Shown here piece by piece: positions 1 to 7,497 of a DNA stretch of 14,297 nt (its first letter is position 1; the number at the start of each line of letters is the position of its first letter). Made by a program: the position numbers and the translations under genes. A model generated the notes under the pieces. It had not been told where the DNA came from. It saw only the letters and a program-made list of their open reading frames with translations, and searched no databases. The stretch comes from JAJDIA01 sp031555145 (lineage in GTDB: Bacteria > Bacteroidota > Bacteroidia > Bacteroidales > Tannerellaceae), in NCBI GenBank assembly GCA_031555145.1, contig JAVBUR010000089.1, positions 1-14,297 of the forward strand, written 5' to 3'.

Positions 1-1106
1 GCGGCCAACCAGAGATACTCGCTCCAGGTGTAGAACAGGGCACGCCCGTTCAGCGCCTGGTCGATATAGATCAGGTAGTAATGCCTGAGCGGAAAGAGGT
101 TCGACAGCGCATGGAGCGACGGGTGCATGGCTTGTACCGGAAAGGAAAAGCCGACTACCGAAAAGGCCAACATGCCGAAAAGGCTGGCGAAGCTCAGTCC
201 CAACCGCAACGTCGGCAGCACACCGATCATAAACACACCCACCGCCTGCGAAGCAATGACCAGCAGGAAGATAGCCGACAACATCGATCCCCAGCCTCTT
301 TGTAGCGGGAAGGCGTTATAGCCATATAGCAGCGCGCAGAGCATAAAGCCTAACAGCGTAAAGATGATCGTATGCGGCAGCAACTTGCCCAACAGACTGA
401 CGATGAGCGAACCACCTCCGCGGTTGAGCCACTCGCGGGAGGTACGGAATTTGATCTCACTCCCGATGGTGAAAACTGTAGCCAGGAAGATGATCAGTTG
501 CAGCAGTCCGGGGAGGATCGTGTTGTTGAGATAGACGGAGTAGTTGAGCCACGGATTACCCAGCACGTGGGAATCGATCGTGATCGGTTGCACCTGTCCC
601 ATGATCTGCTCCATGGTCTGTCCTTTGGCTTGCCCGGTCTGCAAGCCGACGGAGGCTCCAGCCAGCACGGACATCGTCTTCATGTCGCGGAAGAGTAGTG
701 AGCCGGCGATCAGGTAGGTGCTGTTTGTATAGAACGACAGCTTGGGTTGCTTGCCTGAAGCGGCTTCGACCGAAAACCCGTCGGGGATGTAGAAAATGCC
801 ATAGACGTTGCCCTTCTGCATCTCCTGCCGGGCTTCGGTGAACGACATCGTCTTGACTGTGACTTCAGTCTGTTCAAAGGCGTCGAGCTGGCGGATCAGG
901 TTACGTGAGGTAGCGGTATTGTCCAGATCCACCACGGCGATAGGCAGGTTGGTGGGCAGTCCCTCGTGCATCAGGTGGAGGAAAAAGACGATGCTTACCA
1001 CCGGCACCAGCAGCATACTAATAAAGTAGAGTGGCTTTGACGCCAATCTACGCATCTCCCGGGTCATGAGGCCAGGCAACAACCGTATGCCTTGAAGGAA
1101 TGTCAT
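1..1106 (-). CDS. ABC-2 type transporter permease (partial, 3' end outside window)
   Basis: Inner-membrane permease of a multidrug/export system, probably passing substrate to the HlyD- and TolC-like proteins encoded just upstream. The frame stays open from an ATG at 1106 to the left window edge (368 codons), so only the C-terminus is missing. Visible layout: cytoplasmic N-terminus, membrane segment about residues 26-46, a large periplasmic domain (about 47-190) opening with LPIAVVDLDNTATSRNL, typical of the YhhJ/YbhS-like ABC2_membrane_3 group, then five hydrophobic segments from about 195 to 350. Its ATG overlaps the stop of the HlyD gene (ATGA, 1103-1106), so the two are translationally coupled. 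A second permease or an ATPase may follow beyond the edge. Family assignment is solid; the substrate is unknown. Confidence 0.88.
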   Translation of the reverse strand, partial: MTFLQGIRLLPGLMTREMRRLASKPLYFISMLLVPVVSIVFFLHLMHEGLPTNLPIAVVDLDNTATSRNLIRQLDAFEQTEVTVKTMSFTEARQEMQKGNVYGIFYIPDGFSVEAASGKQPKLSFYTNSTYLIAGSLLFRDMKTMSVLAGASVGLQTGQAKGQTMEQIMGQVQPITIDSHVLGNPWLNYSVYLNNTILPGLLQLIIFLATVFTIGSEIKFRTSREWLNRGGGSLIVSLLGKLLPHTIIFTLLGFMLCALLYGYNAFPLQRGWGSMLSAIFLLVIASQAVGVFMIGVLPTLRLGLSFASLFGMLAFSVVGFSFPVQAMHPSLHALSNLFPLRHYYLIYIDQALNGRALFYTWSEYLWLA

Positions 1107-2116
1107 AGGATCTCTTTGCCTTTTTTCTTCATGATGACTGACATACCGGGACGAAGGCCGTCGATGACTTCGAGGGGACGGGCGCGCACTTCGAAGGTTT
1201 TTGCGTCGAATTGTCCGGTGGTCTTCGTTGCTTTCCAGGCGGCGTAAGTTCCCATGTCTTTCATGTAATATACTTTCAGGCGGACAGTTTTATTGTCCAG
1301 AGCGGGGATAAAGGCGTTGAGTTCAGCACAGATGCGGACGCTGTTGAGCAGGTCTTCACGGATGCTGAAGGTGATCCACATATCGTTCATATCCAGGATG
1401 TTCATGATCGGTGCGCCAGTGCCGACCAGCTCACCCACCTGCGGGAAGCGTTCGGCTACTTCGCCGTCGATGGGCGAGAAGAGAATGCTTTCGCCGATGT
1501 AGGATTCGACTTCGGCCACAGCGCCGGAGGCTTGTTGTACGAGGGCGGCGGCAGCGGCTTTGTCTTCCTGGCGAGCACCTTCTTTGGCCATTTCATATTG
1601 CGAGCGGGCGGCCTTTTCGGTGGCTACCGAGGCGTTGTAGTTGGCTTCGGCTTCGTCACGCTTCTGGGCGGACATGACGCCTTTCTCGAAGAGGTTCTGC
1701 ACGCGGATGTTCGATTTGCGGGCGATCTCGAGTCCGGCGAGTGACTTCTGCCACAGTTCGTAGGCGCCGATCACTTCCTGTTCGCGGGCTCCGCGGCGAG
1801 CCTTGGCGCTCTGGGCTTCGGCAGCCTGACGGGCAGCTTCGGCCTGTTGCAGTTTGGCCTGTACCTCAGGGGTGTAGAGGAAGACAAGGGTGTCCCCTTT
1901 CTGTACACGGTCGCCTTCGGCGGCGCGGTAGGCTTCGATACGCCCGGGCACTTTGCCGGAGATACGTACCTGTGTGGCTTCGGCCTGCCCCATGATCACA
2001 TCGTCGGGAGGCGTGAGCACAAAGAATCCGGCCAGCGCCACCAGTCCAACGACTACAAGGAAGGCGATGAAAGCCAGCAACATGTTATTGATCGAAAACT
2101 TCTTCTTCTCGTCCAT
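1103..2116 (-). CDS. HlyD-family membrane fusion (periplasmic adaptor) protein
   Basis: Periplasmic adaptor that bridges an inner-membrane transporter and a TolC-type outer-membrane channel. The 337 residues show a short cytoplasmic N-terminus (DEKKKF), one membrane segment at about 12-34, the first half of the lipoyl/barrel-sandwich domain (about 46-80, with GDRVQKGDTL), a long alpha-helical hairpin rich in Ala, Glu and Gln (about 84-205), the second lipoyl half (about 208-242, FSPIDGEVAERF and VGELVGTGAPIM), and a beta-barrel ending in GLRPGMSV. It starts 11 bp after the stop of the tolC-like gene and its stop overlaps the permease start, so all three form one operon. The substrate cannot be told from the sequence. 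Confidence 0.93.
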   Translation of the reverse strand: MDEKKKFSINNMLLAFIAFLVVVGLVALAGFFVLTPPDDVIMGQAEATQVRISGKVPGRIEAYRAAEGDRVQKGDTLVFLYTPEVQAKLQQAEAARQAAEAQSAKARRGAREQEVIGAYELWQKSLAGLEIARKSNIRVQNLFEKGVMSAQKRDEAEANYNASVATEKAARSQYEMAKEGARQEDKAAAAALVQQASGAVAEVESYIGESILFSPIDGEVAERFPQVGELVGTGAPIMNILDMNDMWITFSIREDLLNSVRICAELNAFIPALDNKTVRLKVYYMKDMGTYAAWKATKTTGQFDAKTFEVRARPLEVIDGLRPGMSVIMKKKGKEIL

Positions 2117-2127
2117 GGTTGTATGTT

Positions 2128-3510
2128 TTATTGTTTTTGTCCGTTGGTAGTGAGCTTACCTAACGCTTTGGTGAGGTAAACTTCGGTTAACTTTACTTCA
2201 ATCTGGGCGTCGATCAGTCTCGAACGAGCCGATACCCAGGCGGTTTGCGCCTCCATCAGGTTGAGGGCGGGGATGACGCCTTCCTTAAAACCCAGGTCGG
2301 CATAGCGGAGGTTCTCCTCGGCACTCTCCATATTGCGGGTGGAGGCGGTTAGCTTCTTGCCGGCCTCATTTACTTTATAGACCGACTGGTTGACCTGTAG
2401 TTCGATCTTCTCGCGGGCATCTTCCAGTTCGAGCCGCTTGATGGTAGTCTCGGCGCGGGCGGAGTTGCGCTTGTAGCTTCCCTCCCACCAGCCGGAAAGG
2501 GGCACCTTGACCATGACGCCGACGTTGAACATGCCGGCGAAGTCGTTCTTGAAACCGTTAAAACCGTTGGGATTCGTCACCAGGTACTTGGCCGAAAGGG
2601 CGACGTTGGGTAGCATGTCGGCCAGTACGATGCGTTCTTTCCGTTTATAGATTTCGGTCGCCAGTTCGACGCTGCGCAGTTCGTTGCGGTTAGCAAAGGC
2701 TTCGTTCATGTCCACCGATGCGGTGGTGGTTGAAGAAACGGGCAGGGACTCGATGTTCTCGTCGGCGAGCGTGACGAGCTGTTCGAGTGGCAATCCACAG
2801 AGTTGCGCAAGCAGCATGCGTGTAAGGGCGAGGCCGTTATCGACTTTGGTCTGCGTCATTTCGGCTTCGTTCAGTTTGACTTTGACGGAGAGGCCATCGG
2901 CCTTCGTAGCGACACCTTCGCTGACCATTTCGGTCACATCACTGTCCATCCGGTGGAGGAGATCGGTGTAGGCATCGGCCAACTTCTTTTTGTTGACCAG
3001 GGAGATGACTTGCCAGTAGGCCTCGTCGGTCTGGTAGATCACGTCTTGCAGTTGCTGGTCGTTCATCGACTCGGCCAGTTGACGGGCGTAGGAAGTGATC
3101 TGGTTGTAGGCGATGATCTTACCTCCCATAAAGACAGGTTGCACCAGGGAGACATTCCCCAGCCAAATGTTCTCAATGTCGAGACGAAACATGTCTTTGA
3201 TCGTGGCGGGAAGAATCGATCCGATCGTACCCAGTTGGCCGAAGTCGATCAGGTTCAGGTCTTTCTCGTTCCACATATACCCGCCCATGGCAGAGAGTTG
3301 GGGGAAGTATTTGGTGAGGGCGGCCTTCCGTTCGTTGGCGGCGATCTTTACCTTTTCGGCCGAGATGCGCAGTTCTTTGTTGTTTTGGATAGCCAGGTCG
3401 CGGCACTCTTCCAATGTGAGCGTCTGCTGCGCCCCGAGGGAGAGGGTGGCCGAGAGGCAAACCAGCAATCCCATGATCCGTCTTTTGTCCAATCCTTTTA
3501 TCTTTAGCAT
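2128..3510 (-). CDS. TolC-family outer-membrane efflux protein
   Basis: Outer-membrane channel of a tripartite export system. With the start at 3510 the protein has 460 residues, normal for the family: a signal peptide (about 1-27, KRRIMGLLVCLSATLSLGAQ) followed by two OEP repeats, the first opening with LTLEECRDLAIQNNKEL. Helical coiled-coil stretches such as RIELEDAREKIELQVNQ-like segments lie in the second half. The frame extends 15 codons further to an ATG at 3555, but that ATG lies inside the -7 promoter element (3553-3560), so it cannot be in the transcript from that promoter; MLKIKGLDKRR at 3510 also gives the better signal peptide. First gene of the tolC-hlyD-permease operon. Confidence 0.92.
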   Translation of the reverse strand: MLKIKGLDKRRIMGLLVCLSATLSLGAQQTLTLEECRDLAIQNNKELRISAEKVKIAANERKAALTKYFPQLSAMGGYMWNEKDLNLIDFGQLGTIGSILPATIKDMFRLDIENIWLGNVSLVQPVFMGGKIIAYNQITSYARQLAESMNDQQLQDVIYQTDEAYWQVISLVNKKKLADAYTDLLHRMDSDVTEMVSEGVATKADGLSVKVKLNEAEMTQTKVDNGLALTRMLLAQLCGLPLEQLVTLADENIESLPVSSTTTASVDMNEAFANRNELRSVELATEIYKRKERIVLADMLPNVALSAKYLVTNPNGFNGFKNDFAGMFNVGVMVKVPLSGWWEGSYKRNSARAETTIKRLELEDAREKIELQVNQSVYKVNEAGKKLTASTRNMESAEENLRYADLGFKEGVIPALNLMEAQTAWVSARSRLIDAQIEVKLTEVYLTKALGKLTTNGQKQ

Positions 3511-3552
3511 AACACCTATTATTTCAGATATATACATATAACAGTCATGCTG

Positions 3553-3560
3553 CAAAAGTA
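3553..3560 (-). promoter_or_regulatory. -7 promoter element of the tolC-hlyD-permease operon
   Basis: On the minus strand this reads TACTTTTG, an exact match to the Bacteroidetes sigma-70 -7 consensus TAnnTTTG, 42 bases before the ATG at 3510. I see no convincing -33 TTTG at the usual 19-21 bp spacing. Its position decides between the two possible tolC starts. Confidence 0.65.
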
Positions 3561-3593
3561 GGCATTACCTTAGTGCCGAATTGGGGATAAACA

Positions 3594-3626
3594 CAAAAAA
3601 AGTGGGCTATTTACAATATGCCCACT
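3594..3626 (-). terminator. Rho-independent terminator of the coiled-coil gene
   Basis: Perfect 7-bp stem AGTGGGC/GCCCACT (3601-3607 with 3620-3626) with a 12-nt loop. On the minus strand it is followed by a run of seven T (3601-3595). It lies 30 bp after the stop codon at 3657 and separates that gene from the export operon downstream. Confidence 0.85.
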
Positions 3627-3656
3627 TCCGTTGCTATATATAATAATGTATAAGCG

Positions 3657-4562
3657 CTATTCGGCGAGTGCGAACGTACGTTTGCCGATCAGGTTTCCGT
3701 CGGCAAAAACGTCCACCCGGTAGGTTCCGGGAGAGAGGAACTCTTCGATGTCCCAGTAGAGGGTCATCGGGATTTCTTCGCCGTCGTATTCGATCAGCTT
3801 CCGCATAGAGAAGTTGAGGTCCTTACCCTCGAAAGCGAAGACGTCGGCACGGCTCTTGACCAGCACGTCATCGTCGGGTTTCATGATCCGGACATAGATC
3901 ATCTTCTCGCCTACGGGTGCAGTGATGTTCTTGGATATCTTGAAGGTGACGACAAACTGCATCATGTCTTTGATCTTCTTGGCTGCCTTGCCGCGTTTGT
4001 TGACGGGTGCTACGGAGATATCGGTCGCATCCAGACGGCTTGCCATCGTGACACGTTCGGTCAGTTTTTCCTTTTCTTTCTGGAGATTGGCTGCTTGGGT
4101 GGTAGCCTGGCGGTATTGGGCGGTGACCTGCTTGTTCGTGGTTTTCAGTTGCTCGTTCTCACGGTTGAGTGAGTCGATCTGAATCACATAGCCGCGCATG
4201 ATCTTACGCAGCGTTTCCAACTCCTTCTTCAGTTCGTTAATGCGCTTGGCGTCAGAGGCTTTTACCGTGCGGAGTTCTTCCATCAGTCGTTGCACCTTGG
4301 CTTGTTCGGTAGAGAGCATCGCTACCAGGGAGTCGTTGCTGACGCTGAACTTGTATCCTTCGTACTGGAGGGAAAGGTCGTTATATTCATCTGCCAGCAT
4401 TTCCTTATCGAGCGCATAGCCTTCGACGAGATCTTGCATCTGCTTCTTCTGGTGAAAGATGTAATAGAGGCCTCCCCCGATAACCAAGATCAACACAATC
4501 ACAGCGACGATCAGGAGCGACAACTTATTTATCTCTTTTGTTTCTTTCTTTTCCGTATTCAT
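3657..4562 (-). CDS. Membrane-anchored coiled-coil protein, function unknown
   Basis: No function recognised; it resembles conserved hypothetical proteins of Bacteroidales. The 301-residue protein has a charged N-terminus, one membrane segment (about 14-36), a long heptad-rich coiled coil (about 38-172) with ELKKELETLRK and REN/EQLK-type stretches, and a globular C-terminal domain (about 198-301) rich in beta strands (MQFVVTFKIS, KMIYVRIMKPDDDV, GTYRVDVFADGN). Topology is likely single-pass, with the C-terminal domain in the periplasm. The frame can be extended two codons to a GTG at 4568, but the ATG at 4562 is preferred. It has its own promoter and terminator, so it is monocistronic, and it is divergent from guaA. 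The C-terminal strands suggest a binding module, but this is a guess. Confidence 0.85.
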   Translation of the reverse strand: MNTEKKETKEINKLSLLIVAVIVLILVIGGGLYYIFHQKKQMQDLVEGYALDKEMLADEYNDLSLQYEGYKFSVSNDSLVAMLSTEQAKVQRLMEELRTVKASDAKRINELKKELETLRKIMRGYVIQIDSLNRENEQLKTTNKQVTAQYRQATTQAANLQKEKEKLTERVTMASRLDATDISVAPVNKRGKAAKKIKDMMQFVVTFKISKNITAPVGEKMIYVRIMKPDDDVLVKSRADVFAFEGKDLNFSMRKLIEYDGEEIPMTLYWDIEEFLSPGTYRVDVFADGNLIGKRTFALAE

Positions 4563-4585
4563 ATACACTTAAGCAAATAAACATA

Positions 4586-4593
4586 CAAAAGTA
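4586..4593 (-). promoter_or_regulatory. -7 promoter element of the coiled-coil gene
   Basis: Minus strand reads TACTTTTG, an exact TAnnTTTG match, 23 bases before the ATG at 4562. A TTTG lies upstream on the same strand, but with only 15 bp spacing, so the -33 element is doubtful. Confidence 0.65.
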
Positions 4594-4688
4594 CTATTTA
4601 ATCAGTATCAAAGAAGCGATTCACGTCTTTTATACATTTTTTAAGAGGGATATACGCCAAGCGTTCCTATGGAAAAAAGATTTATTAC

Positions 4689-4696
4689 TACCTTTG
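4689..4696 (+). promoter_or_regulatory. -7 promoter element of guaA
   Basis: TACCTTTG, an exact match to the Bacteroidetes -7 consensus, ending 28 bases before the guaA ATG. Predicted leader is about 20 nt, leaving no room for a riboswitch. No clear -33 element was seen. Confidence 0.65.
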
Positions 4697-4724
4697 TGCC
4701 ACTCAAAAACTCAACAGTAAACAT

Positions 4725-6248
4725 ATGCACGAGAAAATTATCATCTTGGATTTCGGTTCACAGACTACCCAGTTGATCGGACGCAGGGTCAGGGAGTTGA
4801 ACACTTATTGCGAAATTGTTCCTTTCAATAAGTTCCCCTATCAGGAAGCAGCCAACGTGAAAGGTGTCATCCTTTCAGGCAGCCCTTATTCGGTGTATGA
4901 CGCGAATGCTTTCAAAACCGAGCTGGACGAGATCCGTGGTAAATTCCCGGTATTGGGTATCTGCTACGGTGCACAGTTTATTGCGTATACCTCAGGAGGT
5001 AAAGTAGAACCGGCTAACTCACGCGAATATGGCCGCGCTAACCTGACACAAATCAACGCCGCCGATCCGTTGTTCAATGGCATTGGCGCCGGAAGCCAGA
5101 TATGGATGTCGCACGGTGACACCATCACCTCCCTGCCCGCCAACTTCAACATCATCGCCAGCTCCGACGATGTGGCCGCTGCCGCCTATCGCATCGAAGG
5201 CGAACAAACCTGGGGCGTACAGTTCCACCCGGAAGTATTCCATACGACCGACGGCACAAAACTACTCGATAACTTCCTCACCATCTGCGGATGTGCCAAA
5301 GACTGGACACCAGCCTCATTTATCGAATCGACCGTAGCCGAACTGAAGGCGCAACTGGGCGACGACAAAGTGATCCTGGCGCTGTCGGGCGGTGTGGACT
5401 CTTCGGTCACAGCCGTATTGCTACACAAAGCCATCGGGCAGAACCTGACCTGTATATTCGTGGATCATGGTTTGCTCCGCAAATACGAATTTGAAAATGT
5501 ACTCCGCGACTACGAGCACCTTGGCCTGAACGTGATCGGTATCGATGCCAAGAAACGTTTCTACGACCAACTGGCCGGCGTAACAGATCCGGAAACCAAA
5601 CGTAAGATTATCGGTAAAGGCTTCATCGACGTATTCGACGAAGAAGCACACAAGTTGAAAGATATCAAGTGGTTGGGGCAGGGTACGATCTACCCCGACG
5701 TCATCGAGTCACTCTCCATCACCGGCACAGTAATCAAGAGCCACCACAACGTAGGCGGTCTGCCCGAGAAGATGCACCTGAAACTGGTAGAGCCTCTCCG
5801 TCTCCTGTTCAAAGACGAAGTTCGCCGCATCGGGCAAGAACTGGGTATGCAGTCGCATCTGTTGAAACGTCATCCGTTCCCGGGTCCCGGTCTGGGTATC
5901 CGTATCTTGGGAGACATCACCCCTGAAAAGGTACGTGTCCTGCAGGATGCCGACGATATTTATATCTCCCTGCTGCGCGAATGGGATTTGTACGACAAGG
6001 TATGGCAGGCCGGTGCAATCCTGTTGCCTATCCAATCTGTAGGCGTGATGGGCGATGAGCGTACGTATGAAAATGCGGTGACTCTGCGTGCCGTGACCTC
6101 TACCGATGCCATGACAGCCGACTGGGCACAACTGCCTTATGAATTCCTGGCCAAAGTTTCCAACGAAATCATTAATAAGGTAAAAGGTGTCAACCGCGTT
6201 GTATATGATATCAGCTCCAAGCCACCGGCAACGATCGAATGGGAATAA
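4725..6248 (+). CDS. guaA: GMP synthase (glutamine-hydrolysing)
   Basis: Converts XMP to GMP using ATP and ammonia from glutamine, the last step of de novo guanine nucleotide synthesis in the cytoplasm. At 507 residues it is close to the usual length. The N-terminal class I glutamine amidotransferase domain (about 4-188) carries the catalytic triad: Cys80 in GICYGAQ, His168 and Glu170 in VQFHPE. The ATP pyrophosphatase domain follows, with the PP-loop SGGVDSS at 221-227. The C-terminal dimerisation domain ends in the family's usual tail, KPPATIEWE. Single-gene unit with its own promoter; a strong hairpin follows the stop. All key residues are present. Confidence 0.98.
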   Translation: MHEKIIILDFGSQTTQLIGRRVRELNTYCEIVPFNKFPYQEAANVKGVILSGSPYSVYDANAFKTELDEIRGKFPVLGICYGAQFIAYTSGGKVEPANSREYGRANLTQINAADPLFNGIGAGSQIWMSHGDTITSLPANFNIIASSDDVAAAAYRIEGEQTWGVQFHPEVFHTTDGTKLLDNFLTICGCAKDWTPASFIESTVAELKAQLGDDKVILALSGGVDSSVTAVLLHKAIGQNLTCIFVDHGLLRKYEFENVLRDYEHLGLNVIGIDAKKRFYDQLAGVTDPETKRKIIGKGFIDVFDEEAHKLKDIKWLGQGTIYPDVIESLSITGTVIKSHHNVGGLPEKMHLKLVEPLRLLFKDEVRRIGQELGMQSHLLKRHPFPGPGLGIRILGDITPEKVRVLQDADDIYISLLREWDLYDKVWQAGAILLPIQSVGVMGDERTYENAVTLRAVTSTDAMTADWAQLPYEFLAKVSNEIINKVKGVNRVVYDISSKPPATIEWE

Positions 6249-6264
6249 CTAATTAACTTATATA

Positions 6265-6306
6265 TTATCCCTGCGCTTTGTTTTCACTGACAAAACGCAG
6301 GGATAA
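6265..6306 (+). terminator. Hairpin downstream of guaA, probable terminator
   Basis: Perfect 11-bp stem TTATCCCTGCG/CGCAGGGATAA (6265-6275 with 6296-6306). After one C-A mismatch, TTTG/CAAA adds four more pairs inside the loop. It begins 16 bp after the guaA stop. No run of T follows on either strand, so it may work as a transcript 3'-end stabiliser or a non-canonical terminator. Confidence 0.6.
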
Positions 6307-6342
6307 CTTATAAAAGATATTAATTCGTCCTTATTTTCATAT

Positions 6343-6354
6343 ATTTTCGAAAAT
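6343..6354. promoter_or_regulatory. Perfect 12-bp palindrome upstream of the small-protein promoter
   Basis: ATTTTCGAAAAT equals its own reverse complement. It ends 16 bp before the TTG of the putative -33 element at 6371. The position would suit an activator or repressor site, but AT-rich palindromes of this size also arise by chance. Confidence 0.3.
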
Positions 6355-6370
6355 GGATATATTAAACGCC

Positions 6371-6399
6371 TTGTCTTTTTCCATTTTTGCGTATATTTG
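6371..6399 (+). promoter_or_regulatory. Promoter of the 92-residue protein gene
   Basis: TTG at 6371-6373, 18 bp spacer, then TATATTTG at 6392-6399, matching the Bacteroidetes -33/-7 arrangement. This is the most complete promoter in the window. Predicted leader of about 40 nt before the ATG at 6448. Confidence 0.7.
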
Positions 6400-6447
6400 T
6401 ATCATTATTAATTATTCATTATAAACCAGAATTAAAAACTCTTAATC

Positions 6448-6726
6448 ATGGCTAGAAAAAAAGGGGTCAAAATGACCGAAGAACAGAAGGCTGCTATGAG
6501 GGCTAACAGATTAGCCAACAGAACGGGGAAAGAAACTGCTTTCCGCCTCGTAGTCACTAACTTAAAGCATCTCACTTATTTTGAATTAAACAACGCCATT
6601 GCTTTGGCAAATCGCTTCAGGAAAGAGAAAATGGGAGATGAGGAATTACGCCTTATCAAAGAAAAAGAAGTATTGGATCTGCAGTTGAAGAAACTGAAAG
6701 ATGCGGATACGGAAGTAAACTTGTAG
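6448..6726 (+). CDS. Small basic protein, function unknown
   Basis: Not recognised. The 92-residue protein begins with a Lys/Arg-rich stretch (MARKKGVKMTEEQKAAMRANRLANR), then a mixed segment (about 29-55) and a charged helical C-terminus (KEKEVLDLQLKKLKDAD) that could form a coiled coil. No signal peptide or membrane segment. The basic N-terminus is compatible with nucleic-acid or ribosome binding, which is inference only. A good promoter upstream, a strong terminator just downstream, and codon use like the neighbours support a real, separately expressed gene. No Shine-Dalgarno sequence is visible, as is usual in Bacteroidetes. Confidence 0.82.
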   Translation: MARKKGVKMTEEQKAAMRANRLANRTGKETAFRLVVTNLKHLTYFELNNAIALANRFRKEKMGDEELRLIKEKEVLDLQLKKLKDADTEVNL

Positions 6727-6752
6727 TACTGAGATTGCCAAAAACAGTAAAG

Positions 6753-6787
6753 CCGGATACAGCAACAATGCTTTATCCGGTTTTTTT
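6753..6787 (+). terminator. Rho-independent terminator of the small-protein gene
   Basis: Stem CCGGATA/TATCCGG (6753-6759 with 6774-6780), one C-T mismatch, then AGC/GCT and a six-base loop AACAAT. A run of seven T follows at 6781-6787. It lies between convergent genes. In the opposite direction only a weak T stretch follows, so it is a poor terminator for rsmE. Confidence 0.9.
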
Positions 6788-6793
6788 ATTCTT

Positions 6794-7495
6794 TTATTTA
6801 GCCTGTAGTAATTGAATGGTGTGACAAGCGACTAATGCTGCCGTTTCCGTTCGCAGCCTGCTCGCGCCTAAAGAAACACCAACAAATCCATTCTCCTGAG
6901 CCTGCTTGATTTCTTCCGGACTAAAATCACCTTCAGGGCCTATCAATACCACTACATCGTCGCCCGGATGATAACAGTTCCCTAATACGTATTTTTCCTC
7001 GTCCTCACAATGAGCGATAAACTTCTGTCCTGCGAATGGCGAGCGAATAAAATCTTTGAAGTCGGTCATTCCTGTAATGACAGGCAAGGAAGCCTTTTGC
7101 GACTGCTTCATGGCACTGACCATGATCTTCTCCACGCGTGGCACTTTAATCTCCCTACGTTCGGAAAAACGGCAATTGAGGAAAGTGATCGCATCCACTC
7201 CAATCTCAGTCGCCTTTTCCACAAACCACTCCATTCGATCCATATGCTTGGTAGGAGCCACGGCTATATGTACATTCCCTTTCCACAAAGGTGGTTGCGT
7301 CCAACTTTCCAGTACCTCTACCCCGCAATGCTTCGGATGGACAGATGTGAGTAGCGCCTTATAGAAGAGACCTTTCCCATCAGTGATCAGGATCTCATCA
7401 CCCTCCCGTAAACGGAGCACGCGGGCACAATGGCCGGATTCTTCTTCCGGCAGTTCCAAGTTCACGGAAATATCCGGCGCATAAAATAGCTGCAT
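6794..7495 (-). CDS. rsmE: 16S rRNA (uracil-1498-N3)-methyltransferase
   Basis: Methylates U1498 of 16S rRNA using S-adenosylmethionine; a SPOUT-fold enzyme. The 233 residues are normal for the family. An N-terminal PUA-like RNA-binding domain (about 1-68, HCARVLRLREGD) is followed by the SPOUT domain with HMDRMEWFVEKATEIGVD (84-101), the SAM-binding knot motif GPEGDFS (186-192) and LGASRLRTETAA (209-220). Last gene of the nuclease-transporter-rsmE operon; only 2 bp separate it from the transporter stop. No relationship to nucleoside transport is implied beyond co-transcription. Confidence 0.95.
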   Translation of the reverse strand: MQLFYAPDISVNLELPEEESGHCARVLRLREGDEILITDGKGLFYKALLTSVHPKHCGVEVLESWTQPPLWKGNVHIAVAPTKHMDRMEWFVEKATEIGVDAITFLNCRFSERREIKVPRVEKIMVSAMKQSQKASLPVITGMTDFKDFIRSPFAGQKFIAHCEDEEKYVLGNCYHPGDDVVVLIGPEGDFSPEEIKQAQENGFVGVSLGASRLRTETAALVACHTIQLLQAK

Positions 7496-7497
7496 GG

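Noticed and set aside
372..1029. Plus-strand open frames opposite the permease
   Set aside because: The minus strand carries one uninterrupted 368-codon frame with ABC-2 permease features; the plus-strand frames are shadows.
2803..3507. Long plus-strand open frame of 234 codons opposite the tolC-like gene
   Set aside because: It is the antisense shadow of a clear TolC-family gene with signal peptide and operon context, and the translated product resembles no family.
4538..4720. 60-codon open frame upstream of guaA
   Set aside because: It spans both divergent promoters and the guaA leader and has no recognisable protein character.
4697..4724. Purine riboswitch before guaA
   Set aside because: The predicted leader is only about 20 nt, too short for any known aptamer.
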